A stretch of DNA of 64,000 nucleotides. Origin: Apodospora peruviana (Eukaryota > Ascomycota > Sordariomycetes > Sordariales > Lasiosphaeriaceae). Positions 11,444 to 22,528 of the stretch are shown one piece after another; the stretch's first letter is position 1, and each line of letters begins with the position of its first letter. The notes below the pieces were generated by a model. The model had not been told where the DNA came from, ran no database searches, and saw only the letters and a program-made list of their open reading frames with translations. The translations under genes and the position numbers were made by a program. Location: assembly GCA_033439685.1 (NCBI GenBank), contig JAUEDM010000004.1:2356001-2420000 (forward strand), in the 5' to 3' direction.

Positions 11444-13462
11444 ATGGCTACAGACTGGAGTCGTCTCACGGTCGTTGACCTTCGCCAGGAGCTAAAGAGG
11501 CGCGGACTACCGCAAACCGGAAAGAAAGCGGATCTGGTCGAGCGTCTGGCGACAGCCGACACCGAAGAAGACAGCGCTCGCGAAACCTCCAACACGCTCA
11601 CTCCCCAACCTGACGAGAAGGAGCATGAGTCAACACCTGCCAAAAAGTCACCCGAATTTCAACCAACTCTCACTTCAAAGCTCGAGCACGTTGAAGCAAC
11701 TGAAGTTGCCAAGGAGCTCTCAGCCTCGACCCCATCTGCAGAATCTGCCCCCGAGGACAAACGCGACACGGAGGACGCTTCGAAACCCACCACCGCGCAT
11801 GTTCCCTCAACAGCCGCTACCACATTGAAGTCAGAAGTAGTCTCTGATACGAAGGTGGGAGATGTTGCCGACGAGAAAATGGAGGACCCCGTCTCTGCCG
11901 AGCCTGACTCTACCGCGCCAGAGCTTTCTCCCGACCTCTCCAAAGACATCCGCGGTAGAAAGCGCAGATCTAGAAGCCCTCCTCCCTCTGACGACGAATC
12001 CTCGCGTAAGCGCACACGACCCAGCGATGAGAATGAGACGGAGAACGGAGCTCCTATTCATGCCATCACCGTTAAGTCACCTCGTGGAGAGGTGATGCCG
12101 CTTCAAGATGACCTCACCGGCAATGATGTCTCATATGCGAAGATTCATCCAGACATCCCGGAAACTCAACACGAGTCTAACCAACAGGGAGATCCGGATG
12201 AGGACGACCAGATGGATTCAGCAGGTACGAAGGAGAATGGCGCTCAAGCGCAAGAAGAAAATAACCTGTTTACGGAGGATCGCGACCGAGATACCCACCG
12301 GGCCGATACGTACGAGCGCCGCCCCAGTACTAACGACGATCGCATGGACGTTACAACCGGAGACCTGTCGCCGGCAGAGCATCCTGCGACAACGGCCCTC
12401 TATATCAAGAATTTTATGAGACCTCTTAAGGCGCCGATGCTTAGGGAATACTTGGAGGATATTGCAACACCCCCGGGGAAGACGCCTGACCCAAATATCA
12501 TAGAAGAATTCTTTCTGGATCAGATTCGAACCCATGCCTTTGTGCGATTCAGCAGTGTCTCAGCCGCCGCGCGCGTCCGAGTTTCCCTGCACGGTAAGGT
12601 CTGGCCTCAAGAGAGCAATAGGAAAGAGCTCTGGGTGGACTTTATCCCGCCCGACAAGGTTGAGGAGTGGTCTGCGACAGAGAACGCAGAGGGTCCCCGA
12701 GGAGGATTGAGTCGCTGGGAAGTTCGCTACGAGGAGGATCAGGATGGTAGAATCATGGCTAAGTTGGTCAACGCCGCAGCGGCAGGACCTCCTCCTCGCC
12801 AGCCAGCCGCAAGACCACAAGCTCCCCCATCAGCAGTTAACATCCCCACTGGTCCTCGCCAGTATCCTGGCATCGAAGCGGCACCATCCGGCCCCCGAGG
12901 CCGAGGCAACACCCGTGACATGCGAGGATTTCAAGACACGGAAGGCATGAAGAGGACGACCTGCGCCGGACCGGTTATTTACTATAAACCCGTTTCCGCA
13001 GAGCTGGCCCAGCGCCGTCTTGAGAACATGCGGTCGTACTACACCAGAGACCGCCACCGCGACTTGGGTCGCCCAGACGAGATCAACCGGTACACCTTTG
13101 AGGACGGCGACCAGTTCGTCGACCGCGGAAAGGAAGTTTTTGTTGGAATTCGACCTCCCCACAGGGAGAATGAGCGTCGCCGCGGTGGAGGAGGCTATGG
13201 CGGAGGATACGGCGGAGGAAACGGCGATTGGGGTCGGCATCGTGGAGGTCCTCCTTTCCGCGGTCCGCGTGGTGGCGATCGATACTATGGCGGTTCACGC
13301 AACGAGCCGCCTCCACCTTCACGACGCGACGATGTTCCCCGCTCGCGCTTTGATGGCGCACCGCTGCCGACTTATGGCGGCGGAGGAGGAGGCGGTTTCC
13401 GTTCCGACCAACGCGGCGGTGGCGGCGGCAGACGCGATAACTTTCGCAACAACCGTTACTGA
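11444..13462 (+). CDS. Acinus-like SAP/RRM protein (ASAP complex)
   Basis: A single exon encodes 672 residues. I chose the ATG at 11444 (MATDWSRLTVVDLRQELKRR) rather than the open frame from 11195 because it starts directly before a SAP domain (about residues 5-38), while the upstream frame is low-complexity leader. Residues 50-310 are acidic, Ser/Thr/Pro-rich and likely disordered, with basic RGRKRRSRSPP near 170. An RRM follows at about 316-405 (TALYIKNFMRPL ... THAFVRFSS ... ELWVDFIPP). Next comes a GGLSRWEVRYEED segment in the place of the Acinus RNPS1-SAP18-binding motif. The C-terminus from about 580 is RGG/GGYGGG-rich. This order matches Acinus, which with RNPS1 and SAP18 forms the ASAP complex that binds spliced mRNPs. 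The SAP domain suggests chromatin or nucleic-acid contact. Confidence 0.82.
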   Translation: MATDWSRLTVVDLRQELKRRGLPQTGKKADLVERLATADTEEDSARETSNTLTPQPDEKEHESTPAKKSPEFQPTLTSKLEHVEATEVAKELSASTPSAESAPEDKRDTEDASKPTTAHVPSTAATTLKSEVVSDTKVGDVADEKMEDPVSAEPDSTAPELSPDLSKDIRGRKRRSRSPPPSDDESSRKRTRPSDENETENGAPIHAITVKSPRGEVMPLQDDLTGNDVSYAKIHPDIPETQHESNQQGDPDEDDQMDSAGTKENGAQAQEENNLFTEDRDRDTHRADTYERRPSTNDDRMDVTTGDLSPAEHPATTALYIKNFMRPLKAPMLREYLEDIATPPGKTPDPNIIEEFFLDQIRTHAFVRFSSVSAAARVRVSLHGKVWPQESNRKELWVDFIPPDKVEEWSATENAEGPRGGLSRWEVRYEEDQDGRIMAKLVNAAAAGPPPRQPAARPQAPPSAVNIPTGPRQYPGIEAAPSGPRGRGNTRDMRGFQDTEGMKRTTCAGPVIYYKPVSAELAQRRLENMRSYYTRDRHRDLGRPDEINRYTFEDGDQFVDRGKEVFVGIRPPHRENERRRGGGGYGGGYGGGNGDWGRHRGGPPFRGPRGGDRYYGGSRNEPPPPSRRDDVPRSRFDGAPLPTYGGGGGGGFRSDQRGGGGGRRDNFRNNRY

Positions 13463-14432
13463 AAGAAATGGACGAACTTGATCTGAGAACAAAAGAGAAC
13501 AGGTACATTCTCGTTCTGGGGGTTCTGTAAAATTTGTCGGATTATATTACAAACTGCACATTTGCTTGGCTAGCAGGTCTGCGTTTGTTAGTGCTAAGCA
13601 TCATCACCTTGAGGTTGTAAGAGACGGTACATCTCAAACAAGTACCTCGGCGTAATGCATGCACAACTTTGAACTTCATGTTGGCTGGCTACCAACTGAA
13701 GGCACCGAGGGCATTCTGAGGGCAAATAAATCATTGTTTGACAAAGAGAATAGGGTAAATTCTCGTCAGACCTTTGATGTTTCTTCTTTGTATTTTCTAT
13801 GGAGTTCGCTCCATCTTCACGCCCCCGTGCGGGATATTAGAGGGCTTTGTTTCCGAATAGGTGCGCTGTGGCGTAAGTAAATAAATCATGTAATATTATT
13901 TGTAAATAGGACAATGGTCCTTCAAGTTTATGGATGGTTGGTTGGCATCAGACAAGAAGAAGTCTTTCTCCTCATCAAGGGGTAGATAGGGTTTAGCATA
14001 CTGGCGTAGCTTTGCATCATAATTGATACCCCTTAAAATGAGTACACTCGAATGAACCTGATTTTCACCCTCTTTCAATAAATTCACATGTGCCGTATAT
14101 CTCGACGCATTATATGCCTCGCCTTATGTGCATCTAATAAATTATCCATGAGGTTATCAGAGGCGGATTTATCAATATGTACCGACGTTAATATCAAAGC
14201 TTGCTTATAAGTGCATTGAATATTCTGAAATATCAAAACCAACCAAGCCATTTCACCGTCGCGCTACAATCTCATCCAAATTTGCGGCAACTGAATCATG
14301 ATCGAAGGACGTGCGTAATCAGATGATTTTTTATCCACCTTTCTCACTTCCGAAATCAATGCTAAACCCCCGAACCCCTTGAACCCGAAGCAAAACCAAA
14401 AACCCAATTTTAAGAAACAGAAAACAAGACAA
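13463..14432. other. Convergent intergenic region
   Basis: About 1 kb between the stops of the Acinus-like gene (+) and arg-2 (-). The sequence is AT-rich with several AATAAA-like polyadenylation cues (near 13725, 13878 and 14077). No gene was seen. Confidence 0.5.
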
Positions 14433-15929
14433 CTAGGCGGCATTCGCAAGAGGAGTAGGCTCAACGCCCACCCTCTCCTTGCTGAGGATATCAAGCATAA
14501 GCTGCGATGGCCTGTTGTCCCGGTAAATCTTGGCGCTGTCCTTGAACATCTTCACGTCCTGAAGATACTTGTCAAACAGATAGGAGCTGTCCATCGGGCC
14601 ACCCTTGGCTTCGGGGTGGAACTGGGTCGAAAAAATGGGTCTCGTCTTGTGCAGCATTCCTAGACAGAATTGTTAACATACTGGAGTCATATGCAACATC
14701 GAAAAATGGCTTACCCTCGTTGCTGCCGTCGTTCAGGTTCACAAAATACTCCTTGAACTCGCTGGGCAGAGTGCTAGCATCCACAGCATAACCGTGGTTC
14801 TGGCTGGTGATGTGGCACTGACCAGTGGTCAAGTCCAGAGCTGGGATGTTGTGGGCTCGGTTTCCGTACTTGAGCTTGATGGTCTGGGCGCCCACAGCAA
14901 GTGCCAGAAGCTGGTGACCGAGGCAGATACCCATGATGGGAACTGACGAGGTCTCCATCAAACGGCCGAGGTTGTAGACGGTCTCTTGGCAATGGGTCGG
15001 ATCACCAGGGCCGTTGGAGATGAAGACACCATCAAAGTTCTCAGCAACCTTCTGAATTGGGTAGTTGTAGGGGAAAACGGTCACCGAGGCGCCCCGGCCG
15101 ACCAGGCTGCGCAAAATGTTTTCCTTCACGCCGCAGTCAAGAAGGGCAATGTGGAAAGAAGCACCAGGGGCGGCGACCACGAATGGCGCCTTGGTGCTCA
15201 CTCGCTTGACCAGGTTGATTTGACCGGGGTCAATGAAGCCTTCATCCTCATCGGCATCGTACTCATCACCGATAGAGATCCTCGCCAAAGACGAACCCTG
15301 TTCACGCAGATAGGTGACGATGGCGCGGGTGTCCACACCTGAGATGGCAGGTACTCCCTCACGAGCACACCACTCCCCCAAGCTCTCGACCGCCGTCCAG
15401 TGGCTGTACTTGGTAGCCACATCTGCAACAACGACGCCAGCACACTGGATATGGGGCGACTCGAAGTACTTGAGGAGGTTAAACTCGTCACGCTCGTTGG
15501 AGGGAACTCCGTAGTTGCCGATGAGCGGCTGGGTGAAGACGAGGATCTGACCGCGGTAGGAGGGATCGGTCATAGACTCGGGGTATCCCACAAGGGAGGT
15601 GGTGAAGACGGCTTCACCCGAAATGTTGGAGTTGGCGCCGAAGGCAGTGCCATGGAAGACCGGGCCATCCTATAGGAGTAAGTCAGCCTCGAGACACCTA
15701 GGTGCAATTCGAATAGACCAAGAAAGCGTACTCTGATGGTCAAGGTAGCTTCGGTATTGGCCGCAACGGCAGTTGCCCGGGCGATCCGATCGGGCACAGC
15801 TCTCCCCTTGCTGCCATCGACCGCTAGCCTGCTCGCGAAGCGAGTCTGGGCCGGGAGGCGGGTAGAGAGACGGGCGGCGGCATTGAGGCCCGAGGCCTTG
15901 GGAAGGCGGACGGTCAAGCGAGAGAACAT
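14433..15929 (-). CDS. arg-2: Arginine-specific carbamoyl-phosphate synthase, small subunit
   Basis: The proposed CDS is complement(join(14433..14659,14715..15669,15732..15929)), 459 residues. It is the glutamine-hydrolysing subunit of the mitochondrial carbamoyl-phosphate synthase that feeds citrulline and arginine synthesis. The N-terminus (MFSRLTVRLPKASGL...ARLSTRLP) is a basic, Ser/Ala-rich mitochondrial presequence. Exon 2 carries the CPSase small-chain N domain (VFHGTAFGA, GYPESMTDPSYRGQILVFTQ). The class I glutamine amidotransferase domain follows, with SNGPGDP, the nucleophile Cys in GICLGHQLL and the catalytic HPE at the start of exon 3. The ATG has A at -3, a strong context. The mRNA leader encodes the AAP uORF, whose stop lies 60 nt upstream, so translation is expected to be repressed by arginine as in Neurospora. 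Confidence 0.96.
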
Positions 15930-15989
15930 CTTGATGTCGAGGGTGAGGGAGTGAAAGTGTGCTAAGTGCTCTGGGGCAATGCCGAGATC

Positions 15990-16417
15990 TTATGCGGATA
16001 GGGCTCTCCACAGATGGTCTAACAAGGAAGATTAGAGAGTCAGTAGCCGTATCGAAGCGGTGAGTCAAGCTAAAACCTGGGTGTGCGGACCTGAGAGATA
16101 ATCCTAGAACACAAGCACACAATCATGTTAGTGCCGATCTCCTTTTCAATTGACAATGCCATGTTGACCGAATCACTGAGATAATAAAGATAGAAGGATG
16201 AACAACGCAATTGAGGCCATTGGGATATGTGAAAAGTTTGGACGACTGTGGCGCGCAAGTCTGTTCTAGCGGTGAAATAAGGATTTTGGGATGGCGGGGT
16301 TCGTCTCAACTTGGCCAGCTCAATTCAACGACCAACCTTGATTCCACGTCAAAGAACAGACCAAACTAATGCAAAAGCACGTACCTGGGAGGTGAAGACT
16401 GACGGGCGCCCGTTCAT
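15990..16417 (-). CDS. Arginine attenuator peptide (AAP) upstream ORF, split by two introns
   Basis: This 24-codon uORF in the arg-2 leader is complement(join(15990..16018,16091..16103,16385..16417)). Exon A encodes MNGRPSVFTSQ, the 13-nt exon B gives DYLS plus one base, and exon C gives the rest of an Asp codon followed by HLWRALSA and TAA. This matches the Neurospora AAP, including the Asp at position 12 that is needed for arginine-dependent ribosome stalling. The introns (281 and 72 bp) have GT..AG ends; the second donor is GTCCGC, which is weak. The uORF ATG has C at -3, a poor context that would allow leaky scanning. In known fungi the nascent AAP stalls ribosomes at its stop when arginine is high and can trigger mRNA decay. 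Confidence 0.9.
16061..16067. promoter_or_regulatory. Possible CPC1/Gcn4-type site TGAGTCA
   Basis: TGAGTCA is an exact general-amino-acid-control (CPC-1/Gcn4) consensus, and arg-2 is a classic target. Here it lies inside the second leader intron. A seven-base site with one degenerate position occurs several times by chance in 64 kb, so this is weak. Confidence 0.25.
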
Positions 16418-17131
16418 AAGGGAGGATGTCAAAGGTCGATCAGTTAAAAGGACAAAGGTGCGCAGTTATCCTGCGATGGGAGATGCAAAAGTCAAAAGTC
16501 GAGGCGAGCTTGTGATGAATCGAGGACCGAAACCTGAAGGGGTTTGTTGAGAGGAGAAAATTGGATTTTGTCATTGGGACCCAAAGATTTTTTCAACGCC
16601 AATCCAGTTTGTCGAGACTCTGATTGGTCCGCTAGGGGTGTGACGCAGTGAAACCCAGGGCCGATTTACGGGGCGGGGCACCCGAGAGAAGTCCTGTGCG
16701 CGTTTTGCAAGGGGACGGCGGGGTTCTGGGTTTGAGCTTTTCGATGCGGCTCCGATCCTCTCAACGGAACCTTCCCGTCAGCCGGGCGGAGTTATCTTGT
16801 AGCGGCAGTGCTTAAAAGAATCAAGGTTGTTCCCCAGACTTGGGAAAAAGAAATTAGCAGAATGCCGTAGAGTTCCTTCCACCCAATCAGCAAGGCTTAG
16901 TTGTCTGTTTGACTGCTGTCCAAAGGGCATATCCGTAACACAACGAGTCAGTGACGGAGTAGGTAGAGGGAAATAGGGAACAATGAGCTTTGGCACTCGT
17001 TTGTTTCCGAAATCCCCTTTCTCAATCACCATTCAATATTGGGATGTGTAACCAGCATATAGAGGCATCATAATGGTTAAGAGTCAATATCAACATACCC
17101 AAATATGGATTCATCATCTAAGAGATCTAGT
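16418..17131. other. Intergenic, arg-2 upstream region
   Basis: About 0.7 kb between the AAP start codon and the stop of the ETF beta gene. It should contain the arg-2 promoter. A near-consensus CPC1 site (CGAGTCA) lies close to 16944. No gene was seen. Confidence 0.5.
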
Positions 17132-18069
17132 CTAAATGGCCCCGAGTTCCTTGAGCTTCGAAACCAAACCATCAACATCCTCAACCTTGCCTCCGCCTTG
17201 CCTTACCGGAGGTTCTATTCAGTGCATTGTAATTAGCCATCGTATACCTAGTAGGGTTGGCAGGGACAACAAGAACTCACCCGTAACTTTGACCACCTTC
17301 AACCTCCTCTCCGCCGTGATACCAAAGTCCGCCAGCGTCTTCTTCTCCATCGGCTTCTTCTTAGCCTTCATGATATTCGGCAGGCTTGCGTATCTGGGCT
17401 CATTCAGCCGCAAATCCGTCGTGATAACCATCGGCAGCTTCGCCCGGAGCGTCTCGGAACCGCCGTCAACCTCCCGCGTGACGCTCACGCTATCGTTCTC
17501 TCCAAACTCTACCTTGCTCGCCTGCGTGGCCTGCGGCCAGCCCAGCAATCCAGCCAGCATTTGGCCCGTCTGGTTCGCGTCGTCGTCAATGCTCTGCTTG
17601 CCCAGGATGACGAGATTGCTCTTGTGCTGCTCGGCCGCGACCTTCAGCAGCTTCGCGACGCTCAGGGGCTCGAGATCCTCGCCCTCCTTGACCTCGACGT
17701 GTATGGCGCGGTCGGCGCCCATGGCCATGGCGGTGCGCAGGATGTCCTGGGCCTTGGTCGGGCCGGCGCTGATGACGGTGATGTCCTCGACACCGCCGGG
17801 AGCCGACTTCTTCTCCCGGATGCGCACGCTCTCCTCGACCGACAGCTCGTCGAACGGGTTCATGCTGTGCTTGACGCCGGCCGTCTCGACCCCCGTCTGG
17901 GCCTTGTTGACTCGTGGTTTGACCTGGCGTAATCACCCGCATTAGCGCTTCGTCCTCCCCGTGGAGTCATTGCCCTGTTGAAACAAAATCGCCCATGATT
18001 GACAGCCAAAGCACGTACCGCATAGTCAATCACCCGCTTGACGGGCACCAATATCCGTAGGGCTGACAT
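17132..18069 (-). CDS. Electron transfer flavoprotein beta subunit
   Basis: The proposed CDS is complement(join(17132..17214,17281..17923,18019..18069)), 258 residues, close to the usual 250-260 for the family. Exon 1 is MSALRILVPVKRVIDYA and exon 2 opens VKPRVNKAQTGVETAGVKHS then MNPFDELSVEE, the conserved ETF-beta start. The nucleotide-binding region (AEQHKSNLVILGKQSIDDDA) and the C-terminal RQGGGKVEDVDGLVSKLKEL are also family hallmarks. The alpha/beta ETF heterodimer in the mitochondrial matrix carries FAD and AMP. It passes electrons from acyl-CoA and other dehydrogenases to ETF-ubiquinone oxidoreductase, an iron-sulfur enzyme. Import is probably via an internal or non-cleaved signal, as in other ETF-beta proteins. 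An ATCTGATAA element lies about 290 bp upstream. Confidence 0.95.
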
Positions 18070-18624
18070 GACGCAAGGCTGAGGTTCAATGGCTTCGTCG
18101 ACGTGGACGGGTGAAAGAGGAATCGTCGCGTCGGAGCATCCATGACGACGGAGGGAGCTCGGCTCAACCAAAAGACTGGGTCCCACCGGAAACCGAAGAC
18201 CGCCAAGCGCCGATGCCAACCTCGGTCAAGCGGTTACACACGTGCCCCTAACCCTGGTCTTTATCCCGCCGGCCCGAGACAGCCTGACTTCAGGTTCCAC
18301 GACATCAGTTCAGAACCTCGACAACCTCTGTTGATGGGAGAATTGCGGTGCTCTGTATCTGATAAACTTGAGAACTCCAAGTTCTAATTGGACAAGCCGA
18401 CCTCATCTATCTGCAGCCTTGATAGATCAACCAGCTTCAACAACACCCACCAGAGACAAAGGAGTAAAGTTGTAGGTAGATGATATCAAGCAGAAAAGGT
18501 GATGCATAAAAGTCAAGAGACACATAACTCAAAACTCATCCCAAGACCAGGCCAAACAACAACGGCCAGACTAGCCAACATCACGATCCAGTTATCTAAC
18601 CCATGCAACCAACAAACTTTCCCT
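18070..18624. other. Intergenic, ETF beta promoter
   Basis: About 0.55 kb between the ETF beta start and the stop of the ArfGAP gene, both on the minus strand. It contains ATCTGATAA at 18357-18365. Nothing else was recognised. Confidence 0.5.
18357..18365 (+). promoter_or_regulatory. ATCTGATAA extended GATA site upstream of ETF beta
   Basis: This is an exact ATCWGATAA match 288 bp upstream of the ETF beta ATG. It could be bound by SRE or another GATA factor. It is a single chance-compatible match, so function is only inferred. Confidence 0.3.
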
Positions 18625-19985
18625 TCACCAATCATCCCATTCATCCTTCTTAGCAGCACTGGCAGATGGTGCACCACCTCCAGATCCGGACCCGGATCCA
18701 GCCCCTTTCCCCATCGCCGCCGTACCAATCGAACTAGACCCCTGCTTCCTCTGGTCCGCGATGCTCGAGAAGTCGTCCCAAAATTGCCGCTTGCTCTCGT
18801 CCATGGGCACAGAACTATAACCGCCCGCCGTGGGACCCTCGACGAAGCGGTGGAAGCCGTCTTGCGCCGACTTGGCTCCCACCTGAGCCGTTTTCGCCGC
18901 CTGCGCTGCCGCCTGGCGCGCCTGGGCAGCAAAGTCGGACTCGGCAATCTGCATGGAGGGGTAGTAGGTGTATCAGTATCATAGACAAAAATATAAAAAA
19001 GCAACAAAGCGGGGGAAATAAATACCTGTTTCGCAGTAGGCTGGATAAAATCGCTGTTGACGGTTTTGGCCGTCTTGGTCACCGCCGAAGTAAACCATCC
19101 AAACCCTTTACTTAGCGCGGCCACGGGATCCTTCTGCAATTCGTCCAAGCCCGGCAGCGCCACTCCTCCTTGCCCATCTCTCGCCTGCGGCATCGGCGTA
19201 TTGCCAAAGCCGCCATACTTACCGCCCTGGCTAGGCGGCAGGTCCGCCGGCCTGCTCGCGTTATCCGCCCCGAGCCTAGCAAAATACCGATCATCCACCT
19301 TCACTTTTCCTGCTCCTCCCGCCGGACCGGGGCTCCCAGTCCTGCTATTATTACTGCTATTCCCACCTCCGCCACCCAACGGTGTATTCGCTCTCGGCGC
19401 GCTCCTTGTCGGCGCGGCCACCGTGGCGTTGGTCGGTGACGACGACTTCTGCGGCTCCTTGTTCGCTTCACCAGGCACATACTCCCTGCCCTCGACCTTT
19501 GCACTCAAACGCTCCTTCCACTCCTCCCCAGCCTCGCCGCTGTACCTCTCCGCTATGGTAGCGTCGTCCCAGGTCAACCCGCGCATCTTGGTGTCGGCGT
19601 GTCCCTCCCAGAAGGCGCGCCAGTTCTCGTTACCGCCGAGCCGCATGCGCTCGATCTCGGCCGCCTTGAAGGCGTCCATCGAGATGGACCGCACGAACGA
19701 GATGTGCACGCCCAGTCCGCGGTGGACGCCCGCGCACGAGAGGCAGATGAAGATGCCGAATTTTGGGGAAGCCCACTGCGGGCTCGGCGCGCCGCAGTCG
19801 CAGCATATGCTGTTCTTGTTCTCTTTTTGGATGGTGACGAGCTGCAAAGCAAGGTTAAAAAGAAAGTGTCAGTAAATCGTCGCTCGTTTCTTCTTCTTCT
19901 TCTTTCTCAACAGCCAGAAAAGCCAAAGTGAACTAACCTTGGACCGCGTCTCGGGATCCACCTCCCACATAGCTTTAGAAGCCAT
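18625..19985 (-). CDS. GCS1: ARF GTPase-activating protein, Gcs1/ArfGAP1 type
   Basis: The proposed CDS is complement(join(18625..18948,19026..19841,19938..19985)), 395 residues. Residues 1-16 (MASKAMWEVDPETRSK) are followed by the ArfGAP zinc finger, C-x2-C-x16-C-x2-C (CCDCGAPSPQWASPKFGIFI, then CLSC). The arginine finger lies in AGVHRGLGVHISFVRSISMD. The domain ends near residue 120. The middle is Ser/Gly/Asn-rich (GGGGGNSSNNSRTGSPGP) and likely disordered. Two amphipathic segments follow (VAALSKGFGWFTSAVTKTAK and ARQAAAQAAKTAQVGAKSAQ) that resemble the ALPS-type curvature sensors of ArfGAP1. The protein ends KDEWDDW, like the tryptophan-based coat-binding motif of ArfGAP1. It should stimulate GTP hydrolysis on Arf1 during COPI vesicle traffic at the Golgi. 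Confidence 0.94.
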
Positions 19986-21123
19986 AGCGACGACACACAA
20001 AATGACACCCTAAACAGCTATCTAACTTCTCTCGTCCTATGCTCGATCGGACCCGTAACCACCACGCAGTAACCCGTGCTCGCCGAAGGATAGAACCGTT
20101 GCGAAAGGACGGAGAGAGTTAATATATCGTGAGATTCCGAGTGGAGTTATGGAGGTCCGTCGTGAAATCGCATGCGCCAGGTCCCGCGTGAGATAATAAT
20201 GTTGACGCCAAGTGTTATCTTCGTCTTGGGTAGGGTACGTGCCACAGTCGTGTCTGTCTTCAATTTGGATTACAGACTTCGTACGTATAACGGTCAGAAC
20301 AAAACAAAGATAGTTGTGCTCTTGTTGGCTGAAATTGACAGATCAATCAAATTAATGAATGGGTGTCGAAGGAGAGGTCCGTCTCGAATCATTTCGGCGG
20401 GGCCAATAGCCTTTCAAGCATCCAGGGCCTGGACTCCCGTCGGACCGGCAGGGGGACTAAGGACGCCTCCTACAACTCCAATCCCAGGCCACACCGCCTG
20501 CAAGGTCCCAGTCCTGCCTGCAGGAACAGCGTATTTCATTCAGCTACCTGGTATTTAGGGCTTTGGAACAGGCACATTCTGATTACCATTCTGTACGTCA
20601 CTCAGCTTCGCATCATCACGAATGTTGTCGAACAAAATAACGCTCATTGAACTACTGTATCTGCCGTAGATAACTTTTCCTAATCCCCAGATCCCATCTC
20701 CGGCGACGACCTAATGTACACCCCCGTAGAATGCAAGCAGAAAAGAGGCGAAGGTGTTTATCAACTACAGAAGATGAACTGGGGAAAAAGTGTCGTTAGG
20801 AGATTAAGAGTTGTTTTTGTGCAAAGGCGGAAGATAATGATTCCTGAAGTCTACCAGCAAAGAGCCTTCCAACTTTTGAGAAAAGCCCCGTGCAAATCCA
20901 GGACGCCAGGAGAATTATCCCGCCGCTGAATCTCGCTTTCGTGTACTGGATGTCTACCGTAAGGAAAATTCGTCCCAATCCGTCCCAAATCGTCAAGGAA
21001 ATGCATCAGTCCAAGAATAAGATAATACACACGGAGAGGGCGTTGGCAAAATCGAATTGGCGTTTGTATTACCCGCAACTACGTCGGCTTGTGTGCGGAT
21101 CGATGCTCTTCAAGAGCATACAT
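19986..21123. other. Intergenic, ArfGAP promoter
   Basis: About 1.1 kb between two minus-strand genes. It contains short, mutually overlapping open frames without recognisable content. No RNA gene was seen. Confidence 0.5.
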
Positions 21124-22528
21124 CTAGGCCTCGACAGGAGCAGCCTCCTGCTCGGGCTTGCTTGCACCCTCGGTCGACTCGGGGGCGTTAGCCTCCTCGT
21201 CGGTCTTATCAGGGCTGTCAATAGCGACCTTGACAGCAATCTCGCGACCCTCAATCTCCTTGCCGTTCATCTCGGCAACAGCCTTCTGCTGGAGTTCCTC
21301 GGAAGCAAGAGTAACGAAGCCGAACCCACGTCCCTTGCGGGGCTCGCCACGAGCCTGGAGCTTCTTGATCATGAAGCGGGGGATAGGTCGCAGAGCGATC
21401 TTGGCAGAGGAAGGCTCGTACGCGGTGAAAAGTTCCTTGAGCTATTTCTTGGGTCAGCACATAATGGACACCTTTCCTGCTCGGGGGTCCACTAACCTTC
21501 TCCTCGGTCAAGTCATACGGCAAGTTCGCAACCATGACCTTGTTCTTGGAAGGGATACCGTCAGCCGGGGGGCCACGCTCCCGGCGTTCGCGGGCAGGGC
21601 GGGCCTGTCCCTTGCCAGCGTTGTCAGTCTGAGATTCGTTGGTGATATCTTGAAGAGGCTGCACCTCAGCAGAAGCCCCGGTCTCGGAAGCATTGCCAGC
21701 GCCCTCGGTGGCAGCGCCTTCCTCCTTCTTCTCGTCCTGTTAGAGGAAGTTAGAATACCATCCGAACATACCAAGCGGTTCTCATGGTCAACTTACTCCG
21801 CTACCACGTCCACCGCGGGCACGTCCACCACGGGCACGTCCCGCCCGGCCGCGGCCGCGGGTGGAATGACGGCGACGGGTACCATCAGCATTGCCACCCT
21901 CGCCGTTGGCACCTTCGGCCTTCTCATTTGGCTCTGGCTTGCGGGCAAGCTGGACAGAGACCTTGCGCTCAAGAATCTCTTGGCCCGAGAGCTCAGCAAT
22001 CGCACGCTCGGCCTCGCTGGGAGTAGAGAGGTCGACAAAGGCGTAGCCGACAGGACGGTCGGTGCGAGGGTTCTTGGGGATAGAAACAGACTCACTAATC
22101 CGTGGAGAGACCGTTAGCAAGTTGCACCACATAAGCTAGGATTCAAGTAGATGAAGTTTGACACGTCGAGCGTCGGGCCGAGAGCCTTGCAAGTATCGCC
22201 GGCTGGACATCCCCGGGGATGGCGATAGCCTCACGTCGTACAAGATGACAAAACGTCTGGAGTGTCGGAAGAGAAAGAGGTGGAGCAAGAGGGCAACTTA
22301 CACAAGGTAGGCCTTGAAGAAGTCTTTCAACTCCCCCTCTGTTGTCGCATAAGCCAGGTTGCCGATGTAAAGGCGGCGACCTTCGGCTGCGCTGGCAAGG
22401 ACAGCATCGTTGGGAGACTTGTCGTCAGATGCCTTGTTGCCAGTCAGAGAGGTGTTGGCCAGAGCGTTGGTTACGTCGTTGACGGCATTGGCAGCAGCGT
22501 CAGTAACTTTCTCCACGATGGTAGACAT
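21124..22528 (-). CDS. Two-RRM, RGG-containing RNA-binding protein
   Basis: The proposed CDS is complement(join(21124..21441,21497..21736,21797..22094,22302..22528)), 360 residues. RRM1 spans about residues 50-130, with RNP2 RLYIGNLAY and RNP1 RPVGYAFVDL; intron 22095-22301 splits it after KAYLV. A basic RGRGRAGRARGGRARGGRG linker follows, ending at about residue 175. RRM2 starts near residue 220 (KVMVANLPYDLTEEKLKELF) and has RNP1 RKGRGFGFVTLA. The tail is acidic (PESTEGASKPEQEAAPVEA). The N-terminal 45 residues are Ala/Asn/Ser-rich. The domain order suggests an mRNA-binding or ribosome-associated protein, but the precise orthologue is unclear to me. The three donors and acceptors are canonical and all phases agree. 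Confidence 0.86.

Noticed and set aside
17136..17945. 269-codon plus-strand frame opposite ETF beta
   Set aside because: It is the mirror of the ETF beta exons and introns, with Ser/Arg-rich composition and no homology.
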